This document shows positions 45,003 through 54,665 of a DNA stretch of 64,000 bases, piece by piece. Origin of the DNA: an uncultured Alloprevotella sp. (GTDB lineage Bacteria > Bacteroidota > Bacteroidia > Bacteroidales > Bacteroidaceae); contig CALUOQ010000008.1 of the NCBI GenBank assembly GCA_944322325.1, positions 1 to 64,000 on the forward strand, written 5' to 3'. A program made the position numbers and the translations under genes. The stretch's first letter is position 1, and the number at the start of each line of letters is the position of its first letter. The notes below the pieces were generated by a model. It saw only the letters and a list, made by a program, of their open reading frames with translations. It was not told the DNA's origin and did not search any database.

Positions 45003-45347
45003 ATGACAACAAAGAAAGAAGCAAGACGTATAAAGATTAAGTATCGGGTACGTAATAAAATCTCAGGAACCGCTGAGCGTCCGCGTATGTCTGTTTTCCG
45101 TAGCAACAAGCAGATATATGTCCAGATAATTAATGATGAGCAGGGCCGCACTTTGGTTGCAGCTTCTTCGTTGGGCTTAGAAAAAATGCCTAAGAAAGAG
45201 CAGGCAAATAAGGTTGGTGCTTTAATCGCTCAAAAAGCTTTGGATGCAGGTATTACCGCTGTCGTTTTTGACCGTAATGGTTACTTGTATCACGGTCGTG
45301 TGAAGGAGGTTGCAGAAGGAGCTCGTCAGGGCGGACTTAAATTCTGA
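45003..45347 (+). CDS. rplR: 50S ribosomal protein L18
   Basis: The 114-residue 5S rRNA-binding protein has [40 protein letters not shown] and the C-terminal [20 protein letters not shown]. The stop overlaps the region just before rpsE (4 bp gap). Confidence 0.96.
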   Translation: MTTKKEARRIKIKYRVRNKISGTAERPRMSVFRSNKQIYVQIINDEQGRTLVAASSLGLEKMPKKEQANKVGALIAQKALDAGITAVVFDRNGYLYHGRVKEVAEGARQGGLKF

Positions 45348-45351
45348 TGTT

Positions 45352-45858
45352 ATGGCAAATAGAATTAATGTAAATTCGGAAGAATTAAAAGATAAATTGG
45401 TAGCCATTAACCGCGTCACGAAAGTAACGAAAGGTGGTCGTACTTTTACGTTCGCAGCCATTGTCGTAGTCGGTGATGGAAATGGCGTTGTAGGTTACGG
45501 CTTGGGTAAGGCTGGTGAAGTGACTGCTGCAATCGCAAAGGGCGTAGAAGCTGCCAAGAAAAATCTGATTAAGGTGCCTGTGCACAAAGGAACCATTCCT
45601 CATGAGCAGATTGCCCGTTTCGGTGGTGCGGAAGTCATGATTCGCCCGGCTTCTGAGGGTACCGGAGTTGTGGCAGGTGGTGCTATGCGTGCTGTGCTTG
45701 AGAGTGTGGGTGTGAGAAATGTCTTGGCAAAGTCAAGGGGTTCTTCGAATCCTCACAATCTTGTGAAAGCGACTGTTCGCGCTTTAGGAGAGTTGCGTGA
45801 CGCTTATACGGTTGCCCAGCATCGTGGTGTCTCCTTGGAAAAAGTATTTAGAGGTTAA
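45352..45858 (+). CDS. rpsE: 30S ribosomal protein S5
   Basis: The 168-residue protein has the dsRBD-like motif [20 protein letters not shown] and [20 protein letters not shown]. The spectinomycin loop (after VTKGG) appears wild type. A longer open frame into rplR is disregarded; ATG 45352 fits family length. Confidence 0.96.
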   Translation: MANRINVNSEELKDKLVAINRVTKVTKGGRTFTFAAIVVVGDGNGVVGYGLGKAGEVTAAIAKGVEAAKKNLIKVPVHKGTIPHEQIARFGGAEVMIRPASEGTGVVAGGAMRAVLESVGVRNVLAKSRGSSNPHNLVKATVRALGELRDAYTVAQHRGVSLEKVFRG

Positions 45859-45869
45859 TCTTGACTGCA

Positions 45870-46046
45870 ATGGCAACAATTAAAATTAAGCAGACTAAAA
45901 GTAGAATTGGAGCGCCTAAGGATCAGAAACAGACTTTGGATGCTCTGGGTCTTACGAAAATGAATCGTGTTGTGGAGCGTGAGGACAATCCTGCCGTTCG
46001 TGGCATGATAAGGAAAGTAAGCCATTTAGTAACCATTATCGATTAA
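45870..46046 (+). CDS. rpmD: 50S ribosomal protein L30
   Basis: The 58-residue protein has ATIKIKQTKSRIGAPKDQKQ, then LDALGLTKMNRVVEREDNPA. A TTG at 45861 is in frame, but the ATG at 45870 gives the standard N-terminus. Confidence 0.95.
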   Translation: MATIKIKQTKSRIGAPKDQKQTLDALGLTKMNRVVEREDNPAVRGMIRKVSHLVTIID

Positions 46047-46064
46047 TTCAAAAGCGTAATAAGA

Positions 46065-46511
46065 ATGAAGTTACATACCTTAAAACCGGCTCAAGGTTCC
46101 GTCTCTTCGCGTAGGAGAATCGGTCGTGGTCCGGGTTCTGGCTTAGGTGGAACGTCAACGCGCGGTCACAAGGGTGCGAAGCAGCGTTCCGGTTATAAAA
46201 AGAAGATTGGTTTCGAGGGTGGTCAGATGCCTTTACAGCGTCGCCTTCCGAAGTTTGGCTTCAAGAACATTAATCGCGTCGAGTATGTGCCTGTGAATTT
46301 GGGTACGATTCAGAAGTTGGCTGAAGCGAAAAACTTGGACAAGATAACCTTGGATGTCTTGGTGCAGGCCGGTTATGTGTCGTCCAAGCAATTGGTCAAG
46401 ATTCTTGGTAACGGAGAGTTGACCAAGAAAGTTGATGTTGAGGCACATGCTTTCTCGAAGTCAGCAGAAGCGGCTATTACCGCTTTGGGTGGAGTAGCTA
46501 CAAAACTCTAA
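46065..46511 (+). CDS. rplO: 50S ribosomal protein L15
   Basis: The 148-residue late-assembly protein has a glycine/arginine-rich N-terminal extension (RRIGRGPGSGLGGTSTRGHK) and a KFGFKNINRVEYVPVNLGTI core. 10 bp before secY. Confidence 0.96.
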   Translation: MKLHTLKPAQGSVSSRRRIGRGPGSGLGGTSTRGHKGAKQRSGYKKKIGFEGGQMPLQRRLPKFGFKNINRVEYVPVNLGTIQKLAEAKNLDKITLDVLVQAGYVSSKQLVKILGNGELTKKVDVEAHAFSKSAEAAITALGGVATKL

Positions 46512-46521
46512 TATAGCATCG

Positions 46522-47868
46522 ATGAAGAAAATAGTCGAGACTATAAAAAATATCTGGAGGATAGAGGATTTGCGTACGCGAATCCTCATCACCCTCCTTT
46601 TCGTCGCGATATACCGTTTCGGCTCTTTCGTGGTGCTTCCGGGTATTGACCCGACAAGATTGCAGCAACTGCAAGCGCAGACGAGTGAGGGACTCATGTC
46701 GTTGCTGAATATGTTCTCCGGTGGTGCATTCTCTAACGCATCAATCTTCGCGTTGGGAATCATGCCGTATATTACCGCATCGATTGTTATTCAGCTTTTG
46801 GCTGTAACGGTTCCTTATGTGCAGAAGCTTCAGCGTGAAGGTGAGAGCGGTCGCCGTAAGATTAATCAGTACACGCGTTATCTGACGATTGCCATCCTGA
46901 TTTTCCAGGCGCCAACTTACTTGATCAACCTGCAACACCAAACTGCGGGTTCAGGCGCATTCTTGGTGGGTGATGGCCTCGGCTTTATGGTGACGTCGAC
47001 CATTATTCTTGCTGCCGGTAGTATGTTCATCCTTTGGCTGGGTGAGCGTATTACGGATAAAGGCATCGGAAACGGTGTTTCTCTGATTATTATGGTCGGA
47101 ATTATAGCCCGTCTCCCGTCCGCCATTATCGAGGACGTAGCGTCCTACCTGTCCGGTGTCGAAGGTGGTGGTCTCGTGAAATGGTTGATCGAGATGATCG
47201 CTTTGCTCTTTGTGATGGCATTGGCAATCATGCTTGTAAAAGCGACCCGAAAGGTGCCAGTGCAATACGCAAAGCGTGTCGAAGGTGGAAAACAGTATGG
47301 CGGTGCACGTCAGTACATCCCCTTGAAATTGTTTGCCGCTAACGTGATGCCTATCATCTTTGCTCAGGCTATAATGTTCATTCCCTTGAGCTTGGCGCAG
47401 TATGCAGGTGCGAGCAGTACTTGGTTCCTGAGTCAGTTCATGGACCATACGAGTTGGTTGTATAACATCGTTTTTGTGGCTTTGATCGTTGCCTTTACTT
47501 ATTTCTACACGGCTATCACATTGAATCCCGTGCAGATGGCTGAGGACATGAAGCGCAATAATGGTTTCATCCCCGGTATTAAGCCGGGAAAGGCTACAGC
47601 CGACTATTTGGACACCGTGATGTCGCGCATCACCTTGCCGGGTTCTCTGTTCATCGCTTTGATTGCCATTTTGCCTGCTATTGCTGGCATATTTGGTGTG
47701 AAGCAGGGCTTTGCCCAGTTCTTCGGCGGTACGTCGTTGTTGATTCTGGTCGGTGTTGTTTTGGATACCCTTCAGCAGATCGAGAGCCACTTGTTGGTGC
47801 GTCATTATGACGGCTTGTTGAATTCCGGTAGGGTGCGTACGCGTTCCGAAAGAGTTTCTGCCTATTGA
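46522..47868 (+). CDS. secY: protein translocase subunit SecY
   Basis: The 448-residue pore subunit of the Sec translocon has ten transmembrane helices. Conserved landmarks: RILITLLFVAIYRFGSFVVL, then GIMPYITASIVIQLL (second helix), GGKQYGGARQYIPLKLFAAN and the C-terminal SHLLVRHYDGLLNSGRVRTR. Located at the end of the spc block as usual, 6 bp before map. Confidence 0.97.
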   Translation: MKKIVETIKNIWRIEDLRTRILITLLFVAIYRFGSFVVLPGIDPTRLQQLQAQTSEGLMSLLNMFSGGAFSNASIFALGIMPYITASIVIQLLAVTVPYVQKLQREGESGRRKINQYTRYLTIAILIFQAPTYLINLQHQTAGSGAFLVGDGLGFMVTSTIILAAGSMFILWLGERITDKGIGNGVSLIIMVGIIARLPSAIIEDVASYLSGVEGGGLVKWLIEMIALLFVMALAIMLVKATRKVPVQYAKRVEGGKQYGGARQYIPLKLFAANVMPIIFAQAIMFIPLSLAQYAGASSTWFLSQFMDHTSWLYNIVFVALIVAFTYFYTAITLNPVQMAEDMKRNNGFIPGIKPGKATADYLDTVMSRITLPGSLFIALIAILPAIAGIFGVKQGFAQFFGGTSLLILVGVVLDTLQQIESHLLVRHYDGLLNSGRVRTRSERVSAY

Positions 47869-47874
47869 TCCTGT

Positions 47875-48663
47875 ATGATATATCTGAAGACGGAAGATGA
47901 GATAGAGTTGATGCGTAGCGCCAATCTCTTAGTGAGTAAGACGCTGGCTGAAATGGCGAAAGTTGTTCGTCCTGGTGTGACGACTATGGAGTTGGACACG
48001 ATTGCTGAGCAATTTATCCGTGATAATGGTGGTGAACCGACGTTTAAGGGATGCCCGAACCCATTCGGCCCGGCCTTTCCTGCTTCGATTTGTACTTCTG
48101 TGAATGAGGTCGTCGTGCATGGTATTCCGGGCAGTCAGGTTCTTCAGGAGGGAGATATCGTTTCTATCGACTGTGGAGCTTTGCTGAATGGATATAATGG
48201 TGATTCCTGCTATACATTTCCGGTGGGTGAAGTCAGTCCCGCGGTAGCAGAACTCCTCAGAACTACGAAGGAGTCCTTATACAAAGGTATTGAACAGGCT
48301 TTGGCTGGAAAACGCCTCGGAGATATCGGGTATGCAGTACAGCACCATTGTGAAGCAAGGGGTTACGGGGTAGTCCGCGAATTTGTCGGTCACGGCATTG
48401 GTCGTGAGATGCACGAAGATCCTCAGGTTCCCAATTATGGGAAACGTGGAAACGGCGTGCAAATCAAGAACGGTCTGTGCATTGCCATTGAGCCTATGAT
48501 TACCATGGGAAGTCCGAAGGTGGAGATGTTGGCTGACCGTTGGACCGTCCGGACACAGGACGGAAAGCCTGCGGCGCATTTCGAGCACACCATTGCGGTT
48601 CATCACGGTAAAGCAGATATCTTATCATCGTTTGAGGAAATAGAAAGAATTTTAGGAGAATAG
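47875..48663 (+). CDS. map: methionine aminopeptidase, type I
   Basis: The 262-residue dinuclear-metal enzyme removes the initiator Met. The five metal ligands can be located: Asp in SIDCGALLNGYNGDS (two Asp, 11 apart), His in FVGHGIGREMHEDP, Glu in CIAIEPMITMG and Glu in FEHTIAVH. No N-terminal zinc-finger extension. Placed between secY and infA as in other Bacteroidales. Confidence 0.96.
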   Translation: MIYLKTEDEIELMRSANLLVSKTLAEMAKVVRPGVTTMELDTIAEQFIRDNGGEPTFKGCPNPFGPAFPASICTSVNEVVVHGIPGSQVLQEGDIVSIDCGALLNGYNGDSCYTFPVGEVSPAVAELLRTTKESLYKGIEQALAGKRLGDIGYAVQHHCEARGYGVVREFVGHGIGREMHEDPQVPNYGKRGNGVQIKNGLCIAIEPMITMGSPKVEMLADRWTVRTQDGKPAAHFEHTIAVHHGKADILSSFEEIERILGE

Positions 48664-48666
48664 AGC

Positions 48667-48885
48667 ATGGCTAAACAAGCAGCTATAGAGCAGGACGGGA
48701 CAATCGTTGAGGCATTGAGTAATGCCATGTTCCGCGTGGAATTGGAAAACGGGCACGAAATAACAGCCCACATTTCCGGTAAAATGCGGATGCACTACAT
48801 TAAGATTTTACCTGGCGATAAGGTAAAGGTCGAGATGAGCCCATACGACTTGTCCAAAGGCCGAATCGTGTTTAGATACAAATAA
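48667..48885 (+). CDS. infA: translation initiation factor IF-1
   Basis: The 72-residue OB-fold factor that blocks the A site during initiation contains [20 protein letters not shown], then [20 protein letters not shown] and [15 protein letters not shown]. Begins 3 bp after map. Confidence 0.97.
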   Translation: MAKQAAIEQDGTIVEALSNAMFRVELENGHEITAHISGKMRMHYIKILPGDKVKVEMSPYDLSKGRIVFRYK

Positions 48886-48898
48886 AAAGACATATAAA

Positions 48899-49015
48899 AT
48901 GAAAACAAGAGCATCGATAAAGAAGCGCAGTGCAGATTGCAAAATCGTCCGTCGTAAAGGGCGTTTGTTCGTGATTAATAAGAAGAACCCGAAGATGAAG
49001 ATGCGTCAGGGGTAA
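48899..49015 (+). CDS. rpmJ: 50S ribosomal protein L36 (zinc-free form)
   Basis: The 38-codon gene starts with ATG at 48899-48901 and stops with TAA at 49013-49015. The protein reads [20 protein letters not shown] and continues to [12 protein letters not shown] single Cys remains, so the C-C-C-H zinc site of the zinc-binding type is absent, parallel to the zinc-free S14 of the same operon. Its place between infA and rpsM is standard. Confidence 0.95.
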   Translation: MKTRASIKKRSADCKIVRRKGRLFVINKKNPKMKMRQG

Positions 49016-49049
49016 ACTCGTTGGTTGGTAACAGAAACTAAGAAACAAT

Positions 49050-49430
49050 ATGGCAATAAGAATTGTTGGTGTAGATTTACCTCAGAATAAGAGAGGTGAA
49101 ATAGCCCTGACCTACATATACGGAATCGGGCGCAGCAGCTCTGCTAAAATTTTGGAGAAAGCAGGCGTGGACAAGGATATCAAGGTGAAGGACTGGACCG
49201 ATGATCAGGCCGCCCGCATCCGTGCCACGATTGCAGAAGGATACAAGGTCGAGGGTGACCTTCGTTCTGAAATCCAGCTCAACATCAAGCGACTGATGGA
49301 CATCGGTTGCTATCGTGGTGTTCGCCATCGTATCGGTCTTCCCGTGCGCGGTCAGAGCACGAAGAACAATGCCCGTACGCGCAAGGGTAAGAAGAAGACC
49401 GTTGCTAACAAGAAAAAAGCAACTAAGTAA
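49050..49430 (+). CDS. rpsM: 30S ribosomal protein S13
   Basis: The 126-residue head protein bridges to L5 and contacts tRNA. Characteristic: [38 protein letters not shown] and the tail [20 protein letters not shown], then Lys-rich. Confidence 0.97.
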   Translation: MAIRIVGVDLPQNKRGEIALTYIYGIGRSSSAKILEKAGVDKDIKVKDWTDDQAARIRATIAEGYKVEGDLRSEIQLNIKRLMDIGCYRGVRHRIGLPVRGQSTKNNARTRKGKKKTVANKKKATK

Positions 49431-49444
49431 TAAGTAAGAGGATT

Positions 49445-49834
49445 ATGGCAAAGAAAACAGTTGCAACTAAGAAACGGAATGTGAAGGTAGATGCAATGGG
49501 TCAGTTGCACGTTCACAGTTCTTTCAATAACATTATCGTATCTTTGGCCAATAGCGAGGGTCAGGTGATCTCTTGGTCTTCTGCCGGTAAGATGGGTTTC
49601 CGTGGTTCGAAGAAGAACACGCCCTATGCCGCTCAGATGGCAGCTCAGGATTGCGCCAAAGTGGCTTACGATTTGGGTCTGCGCAAGGTGAAGGCCTACG
49701 TGAAGGGTCCGGGCAACGGCCGTGAGTCTGCCATTCGTACGGTTCACGGTGCAGGCATTGAAGTAACGGAGATTATCGACGTTACGCCGCTGCCTCACAA
49801 CGGATGCCGCCCCCCGAAGAGAAGAAGAGTATAA
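49445..49834 (+). CDS. rpsK: 30S ribosomal protein S11
   Basis: The 129-residue platform protein has [20 protein letters not shown], then [20 protein letters not shown] and the invariant C-terminal [11 protein letters not shown]. Confidence 0.97.
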   Translation: MAKKTVATKKRNVKVDAMGQLHVHSSFNNIIVSLANSEGQVISWSSAGKMGFRGSKKNTPYAAQMAAQDCAKVAYDLGLRKVKAYVKGPGNGRESAIRTVHGAGIEVTEIIDVTPLPHNGCRPPKRRRV

Positions 49835-49867
49835 TCATCACTAACGCAGATAAAATCGAAAACAGAT

Positions 49868-50476
49868 ATGGCAAAATACATTGGCCCTAAATCGCGTATT
49901 GCCCGTCGCTTCGGTGAGGCAATCTTCGGTCCGGACAAAGTCCTTTCAAAGCGTAACTTCCCTCCCGGACAGCATGGCAACTCTCGTCGCCGTAAGACGT
50001 CCGAGTACGGTGTCATGTTGGCTGAGAAGCAAAAAGCCAAGTACACTTATGGCGTTTTAGAGAAGCAGTTCCGCAACATGTTCGAGAAGGCGGCTCGCAC
50101 CAATGGCATTACCGGTGAGATTCTGTTGCAGAATCTGGAATGCCGTCTGGATAATGTGGTCTATCGTCTGGGTATCGCTCCTACGCGTGCTGCTGCCCGT
50201 CAGCTGGTCAGCCACAAGCACATCACCGTCGACGGTGGTGTCGTCAACATCGCGTCTTACGCTGTAAAACCGGGTCAGATCGTAGCTGTGCGCGAGAAAT
50301 CCAAATCCTTGGAGGTTATCGCCGACGCATTGGCTGGTTTCAATCACAGCAAGTATCCTTGGATTGAGTGGGACGAGGCCACGAAGTCGGGCAAGCTGTT
50401 GCACAAGCCCGAGCGTGCCGACATCCCCGAGAACATCAAGGAGCAGTTGATTGTTGAGTTGTACTCTAAAAACTAA
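49868..50476 (+). CDS. rpsD: 30S ribosomal protein S4 (zinc-free form)
   Basis: The 202-residue primary-binding 30S protein starts [18 protein letters not shown] without the Cys cluster of zinc-binding S4. The S4 RNA-binding domain lies at about 93-155 ([20 protein letters not shown], then [20 protein letters not shown]). In many bacteria S4 represses this alpha operon; no leader is visible because rpsM follows rpmJ at short distance. Confidence 0.97.
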   Translation: MAKYIGPKSRIARRFGEAIFGPDKVLSKRNFPPGQHGNSRRRKTSEYGVMLAEKQKAKYTYGVLEKQFRNMFEKAARTNGITGEILLQNLECRLDNVVYRLGIAPTRAAARQLVSHKHITVDGGVVNIASYAVKPGQIVAVREKSKSLEVIADALAGFNHSKYPWIEWDEATKSGKLLHKPERADIPENIKEQLIVELYSKN

Positions 50477-50484
50477 TTAAATTC

Positions 50485-51477
50485 ATGGCGATATTAGCAT
50501 TTCAAAAACCCGATAAAGTGGTAATGTTGGAAAACGACTCCAAGTACGGAAAGTTTGAGTTCCGTCCCTTGGAGCCGGGTTTCGGCACGACTGTCGGAAA
50601 TGCCTTACGCCGCATCTTGCTTTCGTCGCTTGAGGGCTTTGCCATCAACACCATCCGTATTGCGGGGGTGGAGCATGAGTTCGCTTCTGTCGAAGGCGTG
50701 CGCGAAGACGTTACCAACATTATCCTGAATTTGAAGCAGGTCCGTTTCAAACAAATCGTAGAAGAGTTCGAGACCGAAAAAGTAAGTATCACCATTTCCA
50801 ACTCCAACGAGTTCAAAGCTGGTGATATTGGCAAGTTCCTTACTGGATTTGAAGTGTTAAATCCTGAATTAGTGATTTGTCATTTAGATTCAAAGGCATC
50901 GATGCAAATCGACCTTACCATCAACAAGGGGCGTGGCTATGTCCCTGCTGAGGAAAACCGCGATTTCTGCACCGATGTGAATACAATTCCAATCGACTCC
51001 ATCTACACCCCGATTCGTAATGTCAAGTACACCGTTGAGCCGTATCGCGTCGAGCAAAAGACGGACTACGACAAACTGGTTCTTGAGGTTACTACCGATG
51101 GTTCCATCCACCCGAAGGATGCGCTGAAGGAAGCCGCAAAGATCTTGATTTACCATTTCATGCTCTTCTCTGACGATAAAATCACGGTCGACGATTCAGC
51201 CGGTGAAGAGAATGAAGAGTTCGACGAAGAGGTGCTGCACATGCGACAGCTCCTGAAGTCGAAACTGGTCGACATGAATCTTTCGGTGCGTGCGCTCAAC
51301 TGCTTGAAAGCTGCCGACGTTGAGACGCTTGGCGACCTTGTGCAGTACAACAAGACCGACCTCCTGAAGTTCCGCAACTTCGGTAAGAAATCGCTCACGG
51401 AGCTTGATGATTTGCTCGAGAGTCTGAATCTGTCGTTTGGAACCGATATCTCAAAATATAAATTAGACAAAGAATAA
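50485..51477 (+). CDS. rpoA: RNA polymerase alpha subunit
   Basis: The 330-residue protein has an N-terminal assembly domain (about 1-230, with [20 protein letters not shown] and [10 protein letters not shown]), a short acidic linker (EENEEFDEE) and a C-terminal domain (about 250-320; [20 protein letters not shown] and [18 protein letters not shown]) that binds UP elements and activators. Full length. 7 bp before rplQ. Confidence 0.97.
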   Translation: MAILAFQKPDKVVMLENDSKYGKFEFRPLEPGFGTTVGNALRRILLSSLEGFAINTIRIAGVEHEFASVEGVREDVTNIILNLKQVRFKQIVEEFETEKVSITISNSNEFKAGDIGKFLTGFEVLNPELVICHLDSKASMQIDLTINKGRGYVPAEENRDFCTDVNTIPIDSIYTPIRNVKYTVEPYRVEQKTDYDKLVLEVTTDGSIHPKDALKEAAKILIYHFMLFSDDKITVDDSAGEENEEFDEEVLHMRQLLKSKLVDMNLSVRALNCLKAADVETLGDLVQYNKTDLLKFRNFGKKSLTELDDLLESLNLSFGTDISKYKLDKE

Positions 51478-51484
51478 GTAACGT

Positions 51485-52006
51485 ATGAGACACGGTAAGA
51501 AATTCAACCATCTGAGTCGTACTGCCTCTCATCGTGCAGCCATGTTGTCCAACATGGCCTGCTCGCTGATAAAGCACAAAAGAATCACTACGACTCTCGC
51601 CAAGGCAAAGGCCCTGAAGCAGTATGTAGAACCGCTGATTACGAAGTCAAAGCAGGACACGACCAATTCCCGTCGCGTGGTGTTCAGCTATCTTCATGAC
51701 AAATACGCCGTCACCGAGCTTTTCAAGGAAATCTCGGTGAAAGTGGCTGATCGTCCCGGTGGTTATACGCGCATCATCAAGACCGGCTTTCGCCCCAGCG
51801 ACGGTGCCGACATGTGCTTCATCGAGTTGGTAGACTACGATGAGAACATGGCCAAGACGCCGAAGAAGAAAGCTACGCGTACGCGCCGCTCCAAGAAGGC
51901 AGCTGCTGCGCCGGCTGAGGACGTGGCTGCCGATACCGCAGCTCCTGTAGCGGACGATACCGCCACAACTGAGGAAACTCCGGCTAACCAAGACAAAAAA
52001 GACTGA
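51485..52006 (+). CDS. rplQ: 50S ribosomal protein L17 with extended tail
   Basis: The 173-residue protein has an L17 core in the first 117 or so residues ([20 protein letters not shown], then [20 protein letters not shown]). A tail of about 55 residues follows, a basic [18 protein letters not shown] stretch and then acidic/Ala-rich sequence ending DKKD. Alanine-rich tails of L17 are common in Bacteroidota. Last gene of the ribosomal operon. Confidence 0.96.
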   Translation: MRHGKKFNHLSRTASHRAAMLSNMACSLIKHKRITTTLAKAKALKQYVEPLITKSKQDTTNSRRVVFSYLHDKYAVTELFKEISVKVADRPGGYTRIIKTGFRPSDGADMCFIELVDYDENMAKTPKKKATRTRRSKKAAAAPAEDVAADTAAPVADDTATTEETPANQDKKD

Positions 52007-52033
52007 GACTAAACTATAAAAGGGACAATCAAG

Positions 52034-52066
52034 GGGGCGCACCTGCCGATGAGGCACGTGCGCCCC
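52034..52066 (+). terminator. terminator of the ribosomal operon
   Basis: GGGGCGCAC (52034-52042) and GTGCGCCCC (52058-52066) form a perfect 9-bp GC stem, with an inner TGCC/GGCA, followed by GTTTCG. It lies 28 bp after rplQ. Confidence 0.75.
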
Positions 52067-52139
52067 GTTTCGTAGTCATCCGGTAAGAGCCGTGTTTTCC
52101 ATTCGACTTTTGGTCGGAACTTTGCGCTCAAAAAAAGCC

Positions 52140-52211
52140 ATGTTCGACCTGAATGAAAACAACCGCTTTGTGGTGAGCTGCAACCATCCGATATTCGCCG
52201 TGATTCAATAA
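52140..52211 (+). pseudogene. possible remnant of an IS66 TnpB-like gene (very short)
   Basis: A 23-codon frame begins MFDLNENNRFVVSCNHPI and stops soon after. The opening is reminiscent of IS66-family accessory protein TnpB starts (MF.L....RF.......DMRKG), with the part after HPI lost. No terminal inverted repeats or transposase remain. A chance resemblance is quite possible. Confidence 0.25.
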
Positions 52212-52220
52212 GATACGGTT

Positions 52221-53381
52221 CTAAAAACGGACTTGTGCAGAGGTCGCGTGCGTGAGTTTACGGCGGGTGAACCGTGTCAGCCGGATAAAGGGACGCCAAA
52301 TCATTTCGTTGGGCCACAACGCGAAGTACCTGAGGGTGCGCGCTCCGCGTCGTCGGAGGAGATCCGCCGTTTCGCGTGCCACGCCGCTGTGGCGCCGTAT
52401 GCGTTCTTCCTGTCCGAAATTGCCGACTAGCATCACGTCTTGGAAGATGCGTCGGGCGGTCCGCTTTTCGTAGGCGTCACCGACAAGAAGGGCCTGTACG
52501 AAAGTATGGTCGGCTTCCAGTCCGAGCCAGTCAACGCACAGGCGGGTCATGGCTCCTGCAATGCGCCGTAGTCCCAGCTGCTGTAAGTGTTGGGCGAGTA
52601 CGTTGTGGTCGACGTGCTCCCGATGTGTTCGTATCAGGACAATCCAATCGCATAACTGACGTAGCCCGACGCCTCCTCCCGTGAGGTGCTGCGCGAAATG
52701 GATGACGGCGTGGACCAGTTCGAACCAAGGTGGTGGGACGGGGAGGGACAGACCCAATGACGTCCTTTGGCTGATGTTCGCAGGAAACCATTCGCTGACC
52801 ATTCGCTCAAGAGCGCGTTTGTGTGGTCCCCAAGCCAGTTCCGCCACCAGACGGTGATTCTCGATGAGTATGCCGTCGTGGTGGAGTTTGTCGTGAAAGT
52901 AGGCCGGCCCGTTGTCGCGTTCGTAGGCAGGCGGTAGGGCCCGTTGCAGGCGGGCGCACTCAGGGCCGCTGTAAATGTCTATGTCGCCCGGTTGTCGGTG
53001 CAACGGGTTGGGGTAGAGGGCCGCGTACCCCTGCCCCTTGAGCAGAGCCACGGCGATGCCTGTCGTTTCGACGTCCGCGAGGAGCGTGGCGAGCAACGCG
53101 TTCAAACGTCGCGCCGTTTGCTCCGTGCGGAGGGTATCCATGAAGAACTGTCGCCCGATGTCAACAGGCGGCTTCAATTCGTCGGGCAACAATTGTATGC
53201 CGTCCCACACGAGGGCTGTCACCGCCTGCTGACGCGCTATGCGCAGGATCGTCTCCCACTCCCGCGGACTGATCGTCGGCTGGTCGAGGGTCGGCAAACG
53301 TCCGTTCAGCCCGCCGTGCAGCAATAGGAGGAAAAGGCGGGCGGAGGGAGTGTCAGGAAAATTGTTATCGTGTCTTTGCAT
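52221..53381 (-). CDS. nucleotidyltransferase family protein (NTP_transf_5 type)
   Basis: The 386-residue protein belongs to the putative nucleotidyltransferase group often found in polysaccharide or peptide-modification loci. The signature is VALLKGQGYAALYPNPLHRQ followed by PGDIDIYSGPE, with the DxD-type acidic pair in GDIDIY. The N-terminal third is helical (ILRIARQQAVTALVWDGIQL) and a central FELVHAVIHFAQHL carries His residues. The substrate is unknown. It is transcribed away from the polysaccharide cluster's end and separated from it by a 500-bp gap holding a broken gene and a long hairpin, so it may be an independent unit. Confidence 0.7.
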   Translation of the reverse strand: MQRHDNNFPDTPSARLFLLLLHGGLNGRLPTLDQPTISPREWETILRIARQQAVTALVWDGIQLLPDELKPPVDIGRQFFMDTLRTEQTARRLNALLATLLADVETTGIAVALLKGQGYAALYPNPLHRQPGDIDIYSGPECARLQRALPPAYERDNGPAYFHDKLHHDGILIENHRLVAELAWGPHKRALERMVSEWFPANISQRTSLGLSLPVPPPWFELVHAVIHFAQHLTGGGVGLRQLCDWIVLIRTHREHVDHNVLAQHLQQLGLRRIAGAMTRLCVDWLGLEADHTFVQALLVGDAYEKRTARRIFQDVMLVGNFGQEERIRRHSGVARETADLLRRRGARTLRYFALWPNEMIWRPFIRLTRFTRRKLTHATSAQVRF

Positions 53382-53444
53382 CGTGAGTCCTTTATTGAGA
53401 AATTAAGCCGTAGGGCCAATTACATTTTCCTGAAATAGATTATC

Positions 53445-53540
53445 TCATCCGCTGGTCTGTGGCCCGATGAGGAGCGTGAGGTCGCCGAATTGCATTTGCG
53501 CCTCACGGATGGGGCCGAAGTGGCGAATGGTTAAATTCAT
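53445..53540 (-). pseudogene. truncated AAA ATPase (OLD-like) N-terminus
   Basis: The 31-codon frame begins MNLTIRHFGPIREAQMQFGD and runs LTLLIGPQTSG, then hits TGA. This is the start of the AAA ATPases whose Walker A reads GPQxSGKS; here the frame ends exactly before the Lys-Ser and the remaining hundreds of residues are gone. A TACATTTG box (53572-53579) still stands upstream. The gene is therefore a remnant. The 500-bp gap 53382-53885 otherwise holds the 26-bp hairpin and no other ORF I trust. Confidence 0.55.
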
Positions 53541-53666
53541 GGTTTGCGGTTGTTGTGTTTGTATTTGTTGCCAAATGTACGAAAAGTTTTCCGTCTGGCC
53601 CGGCTTCGTGCGAATTTACCCCCTCCTTGTGTCGGCCTGAAGCAGCCAAAAGGGTGCGTTTCCGGC

Positions 53667-53725
53667 GCCTATAAAAAGTTTCTCCCCGCGGAGACGTAAT
53701 CCGCGGGGAGAAACTTTTTATAGGC
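53667..53725. terminator. long perfect hairpin, bidirectional terminator-like
   Basis: Arms 53667-53692 and 53700-53725 are perfect 26-bp complements around a 7-nt loop (GACGTAA). The GC-rich inner part (CTCCCCGCGG and its complement) is flanked by A5 and T5 tracts inside the outer stem, as expected for a terminator working on both strands. It lies about 160 bp beyond the end of the polysaccharide operon. Confidence 0.65.
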
Positions 53726-53885
53726 AGGCTGCAAACTTGTAGGAAGAAGCTTGAATCTTTCTTTTCTAAAGACGAAAAAGTTATTTTGGAGAGTAAATTG
53801 ATTTTAGACAGACTGGTTCAGTAAGGGAATGCCCGCTTTCTTGTGAGTGCGGTAATCGTTTTAGGAGAAATATAAGCGTGTTTTT

Positions 53886-54653
53886 TTATTTGATGTACTT
53901 AGATACACCTTTAATAAGATACATCGTCATGAAGTATACCGAAGGAAACCATTTTGCCTTTTCTATTTTTCGCAATACGAACCATTGTTTCCGAATCATA
54001 TCCAGTTTATTACCGGATCGACTACCTTGTGCTTCACGGTAGTATGCATGAAGTTTTCTTGTATTGTAGGCTGTGATTTCGTGTTTCCGGAGCAGCTCGA
54101 GCCAGAATACGTAGTCTTCTTTGGCTGTATCGCGAAAGCGGATATTACCGATTGAACAAGTTTTTATGAGGGCCGTAAGGAAAGGCACACTGTCACTTTC
54201 CAACATATCCCAATACCGAGTCACTTTCTTCACACGAACAATGCGTGAGCCCCGTTTGCCTGATGCATTCATTTTTTCGTAGTCGGAATAAACGAAGCAC
54301 GCATTCTGTGAAGTCATAAATGCCAATTGCTCTTCAAGTTTTTGGGGAAGCCAGAGGTCATCTGCGTCAAGGAATGCGATGTATTCCCCGTGGGCTTTGT
54401 CGAGTGCAATGTTTCTCGGCTTTGTTGGTGAGCCCGAAGGCTTGTCTGTCTTGAAGTATTTTATGCGGGAATCTTCTCGTGCCAATTTTTTAATGACCTC
54501 GGCTGAGTTGTCGGTCGAACAATCGTCCACGACCATCATTTCCCATTTGGTGTATGTTTGTGCTTGGACTGAGGCGATGGTATCGGCGATGTAGCGTTCA
54601 GCGTTGTAGCATGGAGTAACGATGCTTACTAATCCTTTTTCGAGTTCTGGCAT
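53886..54653 (-). CDS. family 2 glycosyltransferase
   Basis: The 255-residue GT-A enzyme has SIVTPCYNAERYIADTIASV at the N-terminus, VVDDCSTDNS, and the metal-binding DADDLWLP. It likely adds one sugar during assembly of the exopolysaccharide repeat. No membrane anchor apart from a weak hydrophobic stretch near the C-terminus. Last gene of the minus-strand cluster, 12 bp after the pyruvyl transferase gene. Confidence 0.85.
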   Translation of the reverse strand: MPELEKGLVSIVTPCYNAERYIADTIASVQAQTYTKWEMMVVDDCSTDNSAEVIKKLAREDSRIKYFKTDKPSGSPTKPRNIALDKAHGEYIAFLDADDLWLPQKLEEQLAFMTSQNACFVYSDYEKMNASGKRGSRIVRVKKVTRYWDMLESDSVPFLTALIKTCSIGNIRFRDTAKEDYVFWLELLRKHEITAYNTRKLHAYYREAQGSRSGNKLDMIRKQWFVLRKIEKAKWFPSVYFMTMYLIKGVSKYIK

Positions 54654-54665
54654 AGCGGTAAAAAC

